Of a stretch of DNA of 64,000 bases, positions 47,881 to 55,840 are shown piece by piece. Made by a program: the position numbers and the translations under genes. Position 1 is the stretch's first letter, and each line of letters begins with the position of its first letter. Source of the DNA: Thioalkalivibrio thiocyanodenitrificans ARhD 1 (GTDB lineage: Bacteria; Pseudomonadota; Gammaproteobacteria; Ectothiorhodospirales; Ectothiorhodospiraceae); NCBI RefSeq assembly GCF_000378965.1, contig NZ_KB900536.1, forward strand, positions 2,605,407 through 2,669,406. Direction: 5' to 3'. The notes beneath the pieces were generated by a model that was given only the letters and a program-made list of their open reading frames with translations, was not told where the DNA came from and made no database searches.

Positions 47881-48489
47881 ATGACCATTATGCGCAAATC
47901 AGGCGAGGAACGACGGGAAGAGATCATCCAGGCGGTGCTGGATCTGGCCGGCGAGCGCGGTGTCGGGCAGGTGACCGCCCAAGCTATCGCGGACCGGGTG
48001 GGCATCGCCCAGCCCACGGTCTTCCGCCACTTCAAGACCCGCGATGCCATCCTGCGCGCGGCGCTGGAGTGGATCGGCCGGAGCGTGCTCACGGTGCTCA
48101 CGCCGATCTTCGCCGGATCCGGTCCGGCCGACCAGCGCCTGCGCCAGCTCCTCTCCCGCCAGTTGCATTTCATCAGCCAGCGCAAGGGGCTGCCGCGCCT
48201 GCTCTTCTCCGAGCGCCTGCACCTGGAAGACCCCGAACTCAAGGCCGTCGTGCGGCGGATCATGGAAACCTACACGGGGCGCGTCCGGTCGCTGCTGGAC
48301 GAGGGCGTGGACGAGGGCCGCTTCCGCCCCGACCTGGATACCGAGGAGACGGCCCGGTTCATCGTCGCCCTCGTCCAGGGGCTGGTGATGCGCTGGTCCA
48401 TCAGCGACTTCGAGTTCCCCCTGGAGGCCCAGGGCGATGCCCTGTGGCGCCTGCTGGAGCCGGCGCTGGTCGCGCGCTGGACACCCTGA
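47881..48489 (+). CDS. TetR-family transcriptional regulator
   Basis: The 202-residue repressor has a TetR_N helix-turn-helix (KSGEERREEIIQAVLDLAGERGVGQVTAQAIADRVGIAQPTVFRHFKTRDAIL). The C-terminal ligand domain includes FSERLHLEDPELKAVVRRIMETYTGRVRSLL. ATG 47881 is used (47890 is also possible); an upstream Met would overlap the -10. It is the first gene of a same-strand run with a cytochrome and RND efflux genes and probably autoregulates that operon. Confidence 0.9.
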   Translation: MTIMRKSGEERREEIIQAVLDLAGERGVGQVTAQAIADRVGIAQPTVFRHFKTRDAILRAALEWIGRSVLTVLTPIFAGSGPADQRLRQLLSRQLHFISQRKGLPRLLFSERLHLEDPELKAVVRRIMETYTGRVRSLLDEGVDEGRFRPDLDTEETARFIVALVQGLVMRWSISDFEFPLEAQGDALWRLLEPALVARWTP

Positions 48490-48571
48490 GGCCTGACAGG
48501 CAACGCATCCGACCGGCCGCATCGCGCCCGGAAACATGTATCTGATATCCGTTAATCAAGGAGACAAACCG

Positions 48572-49009
48572 ATGACCCTGTCGCACACCGTACGCCGTGC
48601 CGCACTGGCCCTTGTCACCGTCTCGTGGATCGCCGCTTCCGCCGCCCAGGAGGGGCCGACCTTCAAGGAGATCATGCAGGGGCTAGCCGAGGATATGAAC
48701 CACCTCAACGCCGCCATCTTCGCCGAGGACTTCGAGGCCATCGAGCGCTACGCGTCCGCCATCGCCCATCATCCCCGGTCGTCCCCCGCGGAGCGAGCGC
48801 GCCTCATGGAGGCCGTGGGTCCCCGCGTGGAACTGTTCCAGTCCATCGACCACTCCGTGCACGGCGGTGGTGAAGAGATGGCCGACGCGGCCGGGGTCGG
48901 GGACATGGACGGCGTGCTGCGCTATCACGCCAGGGTGATGCAGGGCTGCGTGTCCTGCCACGCCGCCTTCCGTGACGAGCTCACGCAACCCGACGCACCG
49001 AAACCCTGA
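48572..49009 (+). CDS. Exported c-type cytochrome, cytochrome c'-like
   Basis: The 145-residue periplasmic protein has a signal peptide (about residues 1-24, ending ASA-AQ) and a helical bundle (IMQGLAEDMNHLNAAIFAEDFEAIERYASAIAHHP). One heme-binding motif C126-V-S-C129-H130 lies near the C-terminus. A C-terminal CxxCH after four helices is the class II cytochrome c' arrangement. GGAG precedes ATG 48572. Its position inside a TetR-RND operon is unusual. Confidence 0.82.
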   Translation: MTLSHTVRRAALALVTVSWIAASAAQEGPTFKEIMQGLAEDMNHLNAAIFAEDFEAIERYASAIAHHPRSSPAERARLMEAVGPRVELFQSIDHSVHGGGEEMADAAGVGDMDGVLRYHARVMQGCVSCHAAFRDELTQPDAPKP

Positions 49010-49020
49010 GACTTCCCGCC

Positions 49021-50154
49021 ATGTCCGCCCCCGACATCCCCCGCCTGTCCTGGCCCCAGCGCCTGACCGTCACCCTCATCCTCGTACTGCTCGCCGTGTG
49101 GATCGGGCTGGCAGGCGCCGAGCGCCTCTCCGCCCGCTTCGATCCGGAACCCGCGCGCGCCGTGCCGCCGCCGGCCGTGGAGATGCTGGCCGCCTCGGCG
49201 GAGACGGCGGTGGTGGAGCGGACCTATCGCGGCACCGTGGAGGCCGAGGGGCGGGCGCGCATCTCGGCCCGCCTCACGGCCCAGATCCTCGCGATCCCCC
49301 ATCGTGAAGGCGCCCTCGTGCGCCAGGGGGATGTGCTCGCCCGTCTGGATGACGAGGAACTCAAGCGCGATGCGGCGCGTCTGGAGGCCGTGGGCGACCG
49401 TCTGGAGGGGGAGCTTGCCACCGCCCGGCGTGAAGCCGCCCGCCAGGAGGATCTTTTCCGGCGAAGCCTCACGCCGGAGCGCAGCCTCGACGATGCCCGC
49501 CAGCGGGTCCACACGCTGGAGGCCCAGATCCGCGAGAACGCGGCCGCCCTGGGCCTGGTGAAAAGGCGCCTGAGCTACGCCGAGGAACGCGCTCCCTTCG
49601 ACGCGCTGGTGCAGCGGGTCCACGCCAGCGAGGGCGAGCTGGCCACCACGGGCCAGCCCCTGGTGGAAGTGGTGGCACTCGACAACCTCAAGGCGGTGGT
49701 GCAGGTCCCGCAGATGGATGTCTCCCGTCTGCGCCCGGGCATGACCGTGCGCCTGGAGGTCCCGGCCCTGGGCCGGACCTGGTCCGCCCAGGTGGACCGT
49801 CTCTACCCGGCACTCGATGCGGGCAGCCGCAACGCGACACTGGCCGCGTTCTTCCCCGATGATGCGGCGGGTGTGCGCCCCGGCATGGCCCTGCAGGCGC
49901 ACGTGGAGCTTGAGCAGATCGAGGGGGCCGTGCGCCTCCCGGCCCAGGCGGTGCACGGCGAGGGGTCCGAGCGCCGGGTCTACGTGCTGGAGGACGGTCG
50001 AGCGCGCGAGCGGGCGGTGCAGGTGACCGTGGCCCGGGCGGGTGAATACCTGATCACCGCCGGTCTCGAATCCGGCGAGCGGGTCATCGTCACCGCCGAC
50101 CCGCGCCTCGGCGACGGTCTGCCCGTGCAGGCCGGCGAGGATCCCGGTTCATGA
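49021..50154 (+). CDS. RND efflux periplasmic adaptor (membrane fusion protein)
   Basis: The 377-residue HlyD/AcrA-type adaptor has an N-terminal membrane anchor (about residues 14-32) and the lipoyl halves (VVERTYRGTVEAEGRARISARLTAQI and LVEVVALDNLKAVVQVPQ). A coiled-coil hairpin (DEELKRDAARLEAVGDRLEGEL to NAAALGLVKRRLSYAEE) and a beta-barrel/MP domain (GVRPGMALQAHVELEQ) complete it. It links the inner-membrane pump to an outer-membrane channel, which is not encoded here. Its stop overlaps the pump gene start (ATGA). Confidence 0.92.
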   Translation: MSAPDIPRLSWPQRLTVTLILVLLAVWIGLAGAERLSARFDPEPARAVPPPAVEMLAASAETAVVERTYRGTVEAEGRARISARLTAQILAIPHREGALVRQGDVLARLDDEELKRDAARLEAVGDRLEGELATARREAARQEDLFRRSLTPERSLDDARQRVHTLEAQIRENAAALGLVKRRLSYAEERAPFDALVQRVHASEGELATTGQPLVEVVALDNLKAVVQVPQMDVSRLRPGMTVRLEVPALGRTWSAQVDRLYPALDAGSRNATLAAFFPDDAAGVRPGMALQAHVELEQIEGAVRLPAQAVHGEGSERRVYVLEDGRARERAVQVTVARAGEYLITAGLESGERVIVTADPRLGDGLPVQAGEDPGS

Positions 50155-53100
50155 ACTGGCCCGAGTGGGTCCTGCGCCATCGCCACACGGTGATTGCCCT
50201 GCTGGTGGGCGTCCTGGTGCTGGGCGTGCAGGCCCGATTCCAGTTGCCCGTGCAACTCTTCCCGGACACGGACCCGCCCACTGTCACCGTGATCACCGAG
50301 TATCCGGGCATGGCGGCGGCGGACGTGGATGCGGACCTCACCCGACTGCTGGAAGAGGAATTCGCGAGCCTCGACGGTGTCACGCGCATCTCCGGCACCA
50401 GCCAGGCCGGGCTGTCCGTGGTGCGGGTGGAGTTCGACTACGGCAGGCTCGCGACGCTCGCGGCCGTGGACGTGCAGAACGCCGTGGGTCGGGTGCGCCG
50501 GGACCTGCCCGACGCCATCGGCGAACCGCGGGTGCTGGAATTCTCCACCGCCGACAAGCCCATCGTCACCGTCGCGTTACGAAGCGAGAAGCTGGATCTC
50601 ACGGAGGTGCGCGAACTGGCGGACAACGCCGTGCGCGAGCGCCTGGAGCGGGTGCCCGGCGTGGCCGCGGTGGACATCATCGGCGCTCATAAACGTGAAC
50701 TGCACGTGGCCCTGGACCCGGACCGCGCCGAATCTCTGGGCGTGGATCTGGAGCAGGTGGTCGCCGCCCTCGACGCCTGGAACCTGGTCGCCCCCGGCGG
50801 CCGAGTGCGTCACGGGGCGCTGGAGAGCGTGATCCGTTTCGACGCACCCATCGATTCGGCCCGGGCCGCCGGGCGCATCGTGCTGCGCTCCGATGCCGCC
50901 GGGCAGGTGCGCCTGAATGATGTGGCCACGGTCAGCCTCGCGCCGGGCGAGATCCGCAACGCCTACCGCTTCGACGGCCTTCCCGCCATCGCCGTGCAGG
51001 TGCTGCGCCGGGACGACGCCAACACCGTGGAGGTGGCCGCGCGGGTACGCGACGTGCTGGAGACGCTGCGGGCCGAACATCCGGCGCTGGAGATCATCGT
51101 CGCGGACGACGACTCCGTATTCACCGAGCGGGTCATCACCGACATGACCCAGACCGTGCTCGTGGCCGTGGTGCTCACCATGGTCGTGGTGCTGCTGTTC
51201 CTGGCCGACCTGCGCCAGGCGGCGATCATTGCGCTCTCCATCCCCGCCGCCTTTCTCGCCACCTTCGCCCTCATGCAGGCGGCGGGACTCGATCTCAACA
51301 TGGTCACCATGTCGGCGCTGATCCTCGCCATCGGCCTGCTGGTGGACGACGGCATCGTGATCCTTGAAAACATTCACCGTCATCTCGAAATGCCCGACGC
51401 CAGCGCGCGCAGCGCCGTGGTCAACGGCGTGGGCGAAGTCCTCGCCGCCAAGCTCGGCGGTTCGCTCACCACCCTGGGCGTGCTGGTGCCGCTCATGTTC
51501 ATGGGCAGCTTCATCGGCGAACTGTTCGGCCCGCTCGCCCTGACGCTCGCCTTCGCGCTCGCCTCGTCCTTCGTCATGGCCGTGACCCTCGTGCCGCTGC
51601 TCGGCGTGTGGTGGCTCAGGCCCGGCCGCCCGCAGGCGCCGAACCGGCTCGTGGCAGGGCTGGGCCGGGCGGGCGGCGCGGTGCGCGTCTACTACCTGGC
51701 GGGCCTGGGGCTCGCCCTGCGCCGCCCGGTCACCATCCTGGTCACCTCGGTGCTGCTGCTCGCGGCCAGCCTCGGCATGCTGCGCATGGTGGGCAGCGAG
51801 ATGCTGCCGCGCTTCGATTCGGGCAGTTTCCGGGTGGTGGTGGACCTGGTGCCGGGCACCACGCTTGCGGACACCGTGCGGGCCGTCGCCCGCGCCGAGG
51901 ACGTGCTGGTGGGCCGCGAGCACACGCTCACGGTCAGCACCCGCGCCGGCCACGAGACGGGTGCACGCGCCATGGGCGATCGCGGCGCCATGGCGGTCAA
52001 CCAGGCCGAGATCACCGTCAACCTGGTCCCGCGCACCGACCGCGATGCCGACCAGTGGCAGATCATGGATGAGGTGCGCCAGGTCCTGGAGCGCACCCCC
52101 GGCGTCATGCTCGGCGTACCGCGCGAGATGGGCGGCACGGCACGCGCGAGCACCGCAGCTCCCGTCATCGTGCGCGTCGCCGGCGAATCCCCGGCCGAGC
52201 TCGACCGCACCGCCCAGGCCCTGCTGGAACACCTGCGCGGCATCCCCGGCGTGACCGACCTCTACAAGGACTGGGCCCTGGACACCCCGGAGCTGCGCGT
52301 GCGCCTGGATCACGAGCGTGTCGCGGAACTGGGCCTCACCGGCGCCCAGGCGGCCCGTGCCGTGCACCGGGCCATGGACGGCGCGGTGGCCACCCGCTTC
52401 CGCCAGCCGCCGCTCAGGGACCTGGACGTGGTGGTGCGCTACGCCGAGGCCCACCGCCTGCACCTGGAGGACCTGGAGAACGTCACCCTCGCCACGCCCG
52501 CGGGCCCGGTCCCGCTGCGCGAGGTGGCCACGCTCGAACACGACCTCGGCCCGCGCGTGCTCACCCGCGAGGATGGGCAGCGCACGCTGGACGTGCTCGG
52601 CTATCACCTGGGCCGGCCGCTCTCCGAGGTGGTCGCCGACGTGGAGGCGCGCCTTGCCACCTTCGAGGCCCCGGCGGGCTACCAAGTGTTCCTGGTGGGC
52701 GAGCAGGCCGACTTCGACGAGGCCCGCGCCCACATGCTCCGCGCCCTGATGCTCGCGGCACTCGCGGTCTACCTCCTACTGGTGGTGCAGTTCGGAAGCT
52801 TCGTCCATCCGCTCACGGTAATGAGCGCCATCCCGCTGCAGTTCATCGGCGTGACCGCCGCGCTGCTGGTGGCCGGCAAGTACATCTCCATGCCCGCGCT
52901 CCTCGGCATCATCCTGCTCATCGGCATCGTGGTGAACAACAGCATCATCCTGCTGGACCTCACCCGCCGCCGCATGGCCGAGGGCCTGGACCTTCACGCC
53001 GCCGTCACCGAGGCCGTCGACACCCGCATGCGTCCCATCATGATGACCGCGCTCTCCACCGTCGCCGGCATGTTCCCGCTCGCGCTGGAGATGGCGGTGG

Positions 53101-53261
53101 GTGCGGAGCGCTTCTCGCCCATCGCCACGGTGATCATCGGCGGGATCATTGCTGCGACGGTGCTGACGCTGGTGGTGATTCCGGCGCTGTTTGTGGTGAT
53201 GGAGCGGGTGCGAGCGAGACCGGGGGTGGGCCGTCAGGCTGACAACCCCGCAGCGCCGTAG
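50151..53261 (+). CDS. RND-family efflux permease
   Basis: The 1036-residue AcrB-superfamily proton-driven pump has an N-terminal helix followed by FPDTDPPTVTVITEYPGM, two large periplasmic loops and 12 expected helices. The TM4 motif GLLVDDGIVILENIHRHLE carries the proton-relay Asp pair. The C-terminal part has QFGSFVHPLTVMSAIPLQFIGVTAALLV and GIVVNNSIILLDLTRRRMAEGLD. Substrate class cannot be assigned. The stop codon lies inside a TAGGGCGGATAAGCGAAGCG palindrome. Confidence 0.94.
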   Translation: MNWPEWVLRHRHTVIALLVGVLVLGVQARFQLPVQLFPDTDPPTVTVITEYPGMAAADVDADLTRLLEEEFASLDGVTRISGTSQAGLSVVRVEFDYGRLATLAAVDVQNAVGRVRRDLPDAIGEPRVLEFSTADKPIVTVALRSEKLDLTEVRELADNAVRERLERVPGVAAVDIIGAHKRELHVALDPDRAESLGVDLEQVVAALDAWNLVAPGGRVRHGALESVIRFDAPIDSARAAGRIVLRSDAAGQVRLNDVATVSLAPGEIRNAYRFDGLPAIAVQVLRRDDANTVEVAARVRDVLETLRAEHPALEIIVADDDSVFTERVITDMTQTVLVAVVLTMVVVLLFLADLRQAAIIALSIPAAFLATFALMQAAGLDLNMVTMSALILAIGLLVDDGIVILENIHRHLEMPDASARSAVVNGVGEVLAAKLGGSLTTLGVLVPLMFMGSFIGELFGPLALTLAFALASSFVMAVTLVPLLGVWWLRPGRPQAPNRLVAGLGRAGGAVRVYYLAGLGLALRRPVTILVTSVLLLAASLGMLRMVGSEMLPRFDSGSFRVVVDLVPGTTLADTVRAVARAEDVLVGREHTLTVSTRAGHETGARAMGDRGAMAVNQAEITVNLVPRTDRDADQWQIMDEVRQVLERTPGVMLGVPREMGGTARASTAAPVIVRVAGESPAELDRTAQALLEHLRGIPGVTDLYKDWALDTPELRVRLDHERVAELGLTGAQAARAVHRAMDGAVATRFRQPPLRDLDVVVRYAEAHRLHLEDLENVTLATPAGPVPLREVATLEHDLGPRVLTREDGQRTLDVLGYHLGRPLSEVVADVEARLATFEAPAGYQVFLVGEQADFDEARAHMLRALMLAALAVYLLLVVQFGSFVHPLTVMSAIPLQFIGVTAALLVAGKYISMPALLGIILLIGIVVNNSIILLDLTRRRMAEGLDLHAAVTEAVDTRMRPIMMTALSTVAGMFPLALEMAVGAERFSPIATVIIGGIIAATVLTLVVIPALFVVMERVRARPGVGRQADNPAAP

Positions 53262-53290
53262 GGCGGATAAGCGAAGCGCATTCGCCGGCG
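53257..53290. repeat. TAGGGCGGATAAGCGAAGCG palindrome at the RND gene end
   Basis: The GGCGGA/TTCGCC arms resemble the element at 36477-36507. Its TAG is the stop codon of the RND gene, so it probably forms the 3' end hairpin of that mRNA. Confidence 0.7.
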
Positions 53291-53736
53291 CATCCGCGTT
53301 GCCCGAACTTGGCTCAATCCCGGACGTTATGTAGGATTAACCCAGCATCCAGGGAGACGAGCCGCGAACATCATGCGGTATCCAAGGAAACAGCCTCTGC
53401 GCCGGTGCGCCGGCCATCGAGCGATCCTTGCTCGGCGACGGCCGGGACGGGCCGCCTCGCTTTCGAGCCACGGACGGGGTTTAGACGCGTTCGCCCTGGC
53501 CATCAGGCCAGCTCCCCAGCGGCGCGCCATCCGTATTTTGCGCTCGAAGTCCTGCCTCGCTCAGCGCCATCCCGCCACGTTCCCGGGAACCGGGGTTCGC
53601 ATCATACGGCGCAAGTGCCGCATAAGCCGTTACACAGCGTATCCGCAGGATAGCGGCCGCCTTGGATGCCTGTGGCGTCTTGATCAAGATGCTGATTCCG
53701 CGTCGAAACGCGGATCTGGAGTGTTCTGTGTTGGGG
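53291..53736. other. Gene-free interval upstream of the integron array
   Basis: About 450 bases lie where an integron-integrase gene would be expected (divergent, on the minus strand). Short frames on either strand show none of the tyrosine-recombinase motifs such as HxLRHSFAT. A GGCGCAAGTGCC palindrome occurs near 53611-53622. No gene is supported. Confidence 0.45.
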
Positions 53737-53774
53737 TGTTACGCGGCCGTTTGGCCGTCTACTTATAGTTAAGC
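53737..53774 (+). other. attI: Candidate attI primary recombination site
   Basis: GTTACGC (53738-53744) is followed by a CGGCCGTTTGGCCG hairpin and CTACTTATAG. The cassette boundary G^TTAAGC (53768-53774) comes next, about 31 bases from GTTACGC. In class 1 integrons, as I recall, GTTACGC lies about 33 bases before the same boundary. No R'' partner (GCTTAAC) is found upstream, so this is not an attC. Confidence 0.5.
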
Positions 53775-53795
53775 CTATAAACGAAGGAGAGTCAC

Positions 53796-54083
53796 ATGGC
53801 CGATAACCACCAGATTAAATGTATCAACAAGACAGACCGTCAAAGTGCTCATGAGCGAATCAGTCATGTCGGAGGAGTTAATGGCGACGGCTCGCGGTGG
53901 AAATTAACTCTAGATAGCGCTATTGAAGGGATTGAGTCTGGAAAATGGAGGTTTTATGTGAGTGTCAATGGAAAGTCGGTTTGGGTCATCGTTTCAACAA
54001 GTGCAAGTGGTAGAAAATACCTAAAAACAGAGAATGACGGCGAACAACCCAATAACCTGCTCAGCCTGCCTGAGTGCCCCTAG
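53796..54083 (+). CDS. Integron cassette A: DUF3892-like small protein
   Basis: The 95-residue protein opens [27 protein letters not shown] and contains [48 protein letters not shown]. This matches the DUF3892 pattern of small proteins of unknown function. AAGGAGAG precedes the ATG. The cassette spans 53769-54158; its left boundary TTAAGC matches the R'' GCTTAAC of its own attC. GC content is clearly lower than in the flanking chromosomal genes. Confidence 0.8.
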   Translation: MADNHQIKCINKTDRQSAHERISHVGGVNGDGSRWKLTLDSAIEGIESGKWRFYVSVNGKSVWVIVSTSASGRKYLKTENDGEQPNNLLSLPECP

Positions 54084-54164
54084 GCTTAACAAGCGGCTCA
54101 AATTCGCTCCGCTTCGCTGCGCCGGACGCTCACTGCGTTCGCGCCGTTTAGCCGGGCGTTATGC
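54084..54164 (+). other. attC: attC site 1
   Basis: R'' GCTTAAC (54084-54090) and R' GTTATGC (54158-54164) bound an imperfect palindrome. Its arms include AAGCGGCTC and GCCGGGC, with an inner CTCCGCTTCGCTGCG segment. It follows the cassette A stop immediately. Confidence 0.85.
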
Positions 54165-54181
54165 CTCCGGAATCTGACCTG

Positions 54182-54598
54182 ATGCCCAAGAAGAAGCCGA
54201 TCACCCAAACCGAGCTAGATATGGTCGCTCGCCTTAGCTCCGAGCGCTTTTCCGCTGACGATCTGCTGGAGATTTCCGATGCTGTCCACGATCTTCCGGA
54301 AGATCGCGGAGATTGGGAAGGAAGAATATTTTTTCTTGCCAAACGCTTCCCCGGGCAGCACTACCGTGCAATGGCAGCGGACTACCGGCTCACAGCAATG
54401 TCTGCCCTCATTGCCAAAAACACATTGCCTCTCGGAGTGTTGCCGCAAGCCCCCGACGGCTCGCACATGGTTGGCGAATCCGTCTTTGAGGCAGCCGCAA
54501 TGGAACCGCTTCTCCTGCGGGAGAATGAACCATTCTTTGAGCCAGAATCCTTTCGCCGACGCGTTCTTGAACTCACCGAAACTGATGGCAAGGCATAA
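54182..54598 (+). CDS. Integron cassette B: unknown protein
   Basis: The 138-residue protein starts at ATG 54182 (an ATG at 54161 lies inside the attC R' site and is less likely). It is soluble and mixed alpha/beta by composition (TELDMVARLSSERFSADDLLEISDAV, RIFFLAKRFPGQHYRAMAADYRL). No family is recognised. The cassette spans 54159-54655; its left boundary TTATGC matches the R'' GCATAAC of its own attC exactly. Confidence 0.65.
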   Translation: MPKKKPITQTELDMVARLSSERFSADDLLEISDAVHDLPEDRGDWEGRIFFLAKRFPGQHYRAMAADYRLTAMSALIAKNTLPLGVLPQAPDGSHMVGESVFEAAAMEPLLLRENEPFFEPESFRRRVLELTETDGKA

Positions 54599-54661
54599 CC
54601 CTGTGGTCCACCGGACGCTGCGCGATAAAGCCGCGCAGCTCCGGTGACCCCCACGTTCGGC
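54593..54661 (+). other. attC: attC site 2
   Basis: R'' GCATAAC (54593-54599) overlaps the cassette B stop codon, and R' GTTCGGC lies at 54655-54661. The stem includes CCACCGGA...TCCGGTGA and an inner GCTGCGCG/CGCGCAGC hairpin. Confidence 0.82.
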
Positions 54662-54679
54662 AGAGTATGTGAGGGTACA

Positions 54680-55765
54680 TTGAATCAATCTGCAAATAAG
54701 GCTTTCCCAGGGGGCTCAAAGTCGCGTGTTAATCGCGCAGGAAGCGCCGTGCGTGATGAGACCGCAGACATTGAGGACTACTTGGTTATCGAAGAGTGGC
54801 GGTCAGCTCACCGGTCGGTCTTGAATACTTTTCAGGCGATATTGCGAAACCGTACCCGTGACTCCGATATCACGGTTGCTCAGCGCCACAAGCGCAGATC
54901 AACAATCTTCGACAAATTGGTGCGTTTTCCAGAAATGCAGCTTGCTCGTATGGATGATGTGGCTGGGTGCCGGTTGATTTTTCCGGACATTGCTTCTTTA
55001 GATAAATTTCGCTCCAACTTTCATAGGGCGCGGTTTCATCACAAAAGAAAGAATGAAGCAAGAAAATATAACTACATAGAGAAGCCTAAAAGCACAGGAT
55101 ACCGGGGGATACATGATGTCTACTCATATGACGTCAACTCGGTGACGGGAAAGCACCTAAAAGGTCTTCTTGTTGAGATCCAGTATCGCACAGCAGTTCA
55201 GCATGCTTGGGCTACCGCCGTGGAAGTGATCGGTTTTATTACTGAAAATCAGCCTAAGTTTGAAAAAGGTGACGACCGTTACAATCATGCTATGGCGCTT
55301 GCATCAGAAATACTAGCCAGAGCACATGAAGATGAAAAGGGGCCATTCCCGGAAAAGACCGATGTCGAGGTGGTTCAAGAATTTCTTGCGCTTGATGCGG
55401 AGTTGAACCTTTTAAACATGCTGAGAGGGCTCAATACGGCGAGCGCCGAAGTCAGTGAGAATAGAAACTCTATCCTTATTTTTCATGAGTCAGGCGAACT
55501 TGAAGTGCAAACTTATCGGAGTGCCACTGAAGCATTGGCGGCCCTTTTTGAATTAGAGAAAGAACTACCTGGAACTGACGTTGTGTTGGTAAAGGCTGAT
55601 ACCTCGGAAGAGGTTCGGTTCGCCTTTAAAAACTACTTTTCCGATGCTCGGGATTTCATTCGCTTGGTGGAAGAAGGCTGCCAGAAGTTGTCTGGCAAGA
55701 AGCAAATACGCGCAGGGCGCCGAACAAGGCGCTCTAGTGGACGCGTCAAAAGAACGCGCCGCTAA
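54680..55765 (+). CDS. Integron cassette C: RelA/SpoT-domain nucleotide pyrophosphokinase
   Basis: The protein of about 361 residues has a TTG start at 54680 with GAGGG seven bases upstream; earlier starts would lie in the attC. The RelA/SpoT synthetase domain shows DDVAGCRLIFPD, YNYIEKPKSTGYRGIHDVY and VEIQYRTAVQHAWATAVE, retaining the G-loop Tyr and catalytic Glu. A C-terminal region of about 170 residues has no zinc-finger, TGS or ACT domain that I can see. It should make (p)ppGpp or modify RNA as small alarmone synthetase-like toxins do. Its last codons lie inside the attC. GC is notably low. Confidence 0.85.
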   Translation: MNQSANKAFPGGSKSRVNRAGSAVRDETADIEDYLVIEEWRSAHRSVLNTFQAILRNRTRDSDITVAQRHKRRSTIFDKLVRFPEMQLARMDDVAGCRLIFPDIASLDKFRSNFHRARFHHKRKNEARKYNYIEKPKSTGYRGIHDVYSYDVNSVTGKHLKGLLVEIQYRTAVQHAWATAVEVIGFITENQPKFEKGDDRYNHAMALASEILARAHEDEKGPFPEKTDVEVVQEFLALDAELNLLNMLRGLNTASAEVSENRNSILIFHESGELEVQTYRSATEALAALFELEKELPGTDVVLVKADTSEEVRFAFKNYFSDARDFIRLVEEGCQKLSGKKQIRAGRRTRRSSGRVKRTRR

Positions 55766-55780
55766 GCGCGATCGTTAGAC
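55719..55780 (+). other. attC: attC site 3
   Basis: R'' GCCGAAC (55719-55725) is the exact complement of the GTTCGGC that begins cassette C. R' GTTAGAC is at 55774-55780. Inner arms include AAGGCGCT and AGCGCGAT, with GACGCGTC and CGCGCC between. Confidence 0.8.
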
Positions 55781-55840
55781 GCCCCAAGCGAACGTAGGCC
55801 CCCGAGATGCTCGCCATGGGATCATATACGGAACCGACTG

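Noticed and set aside
53309-53768. Short frames upstream of the cassette array as intI or another gene
   Set aside because: None shows tyrosine-recombinase motifs or a ribosome-binding site; composition is not protein-like.
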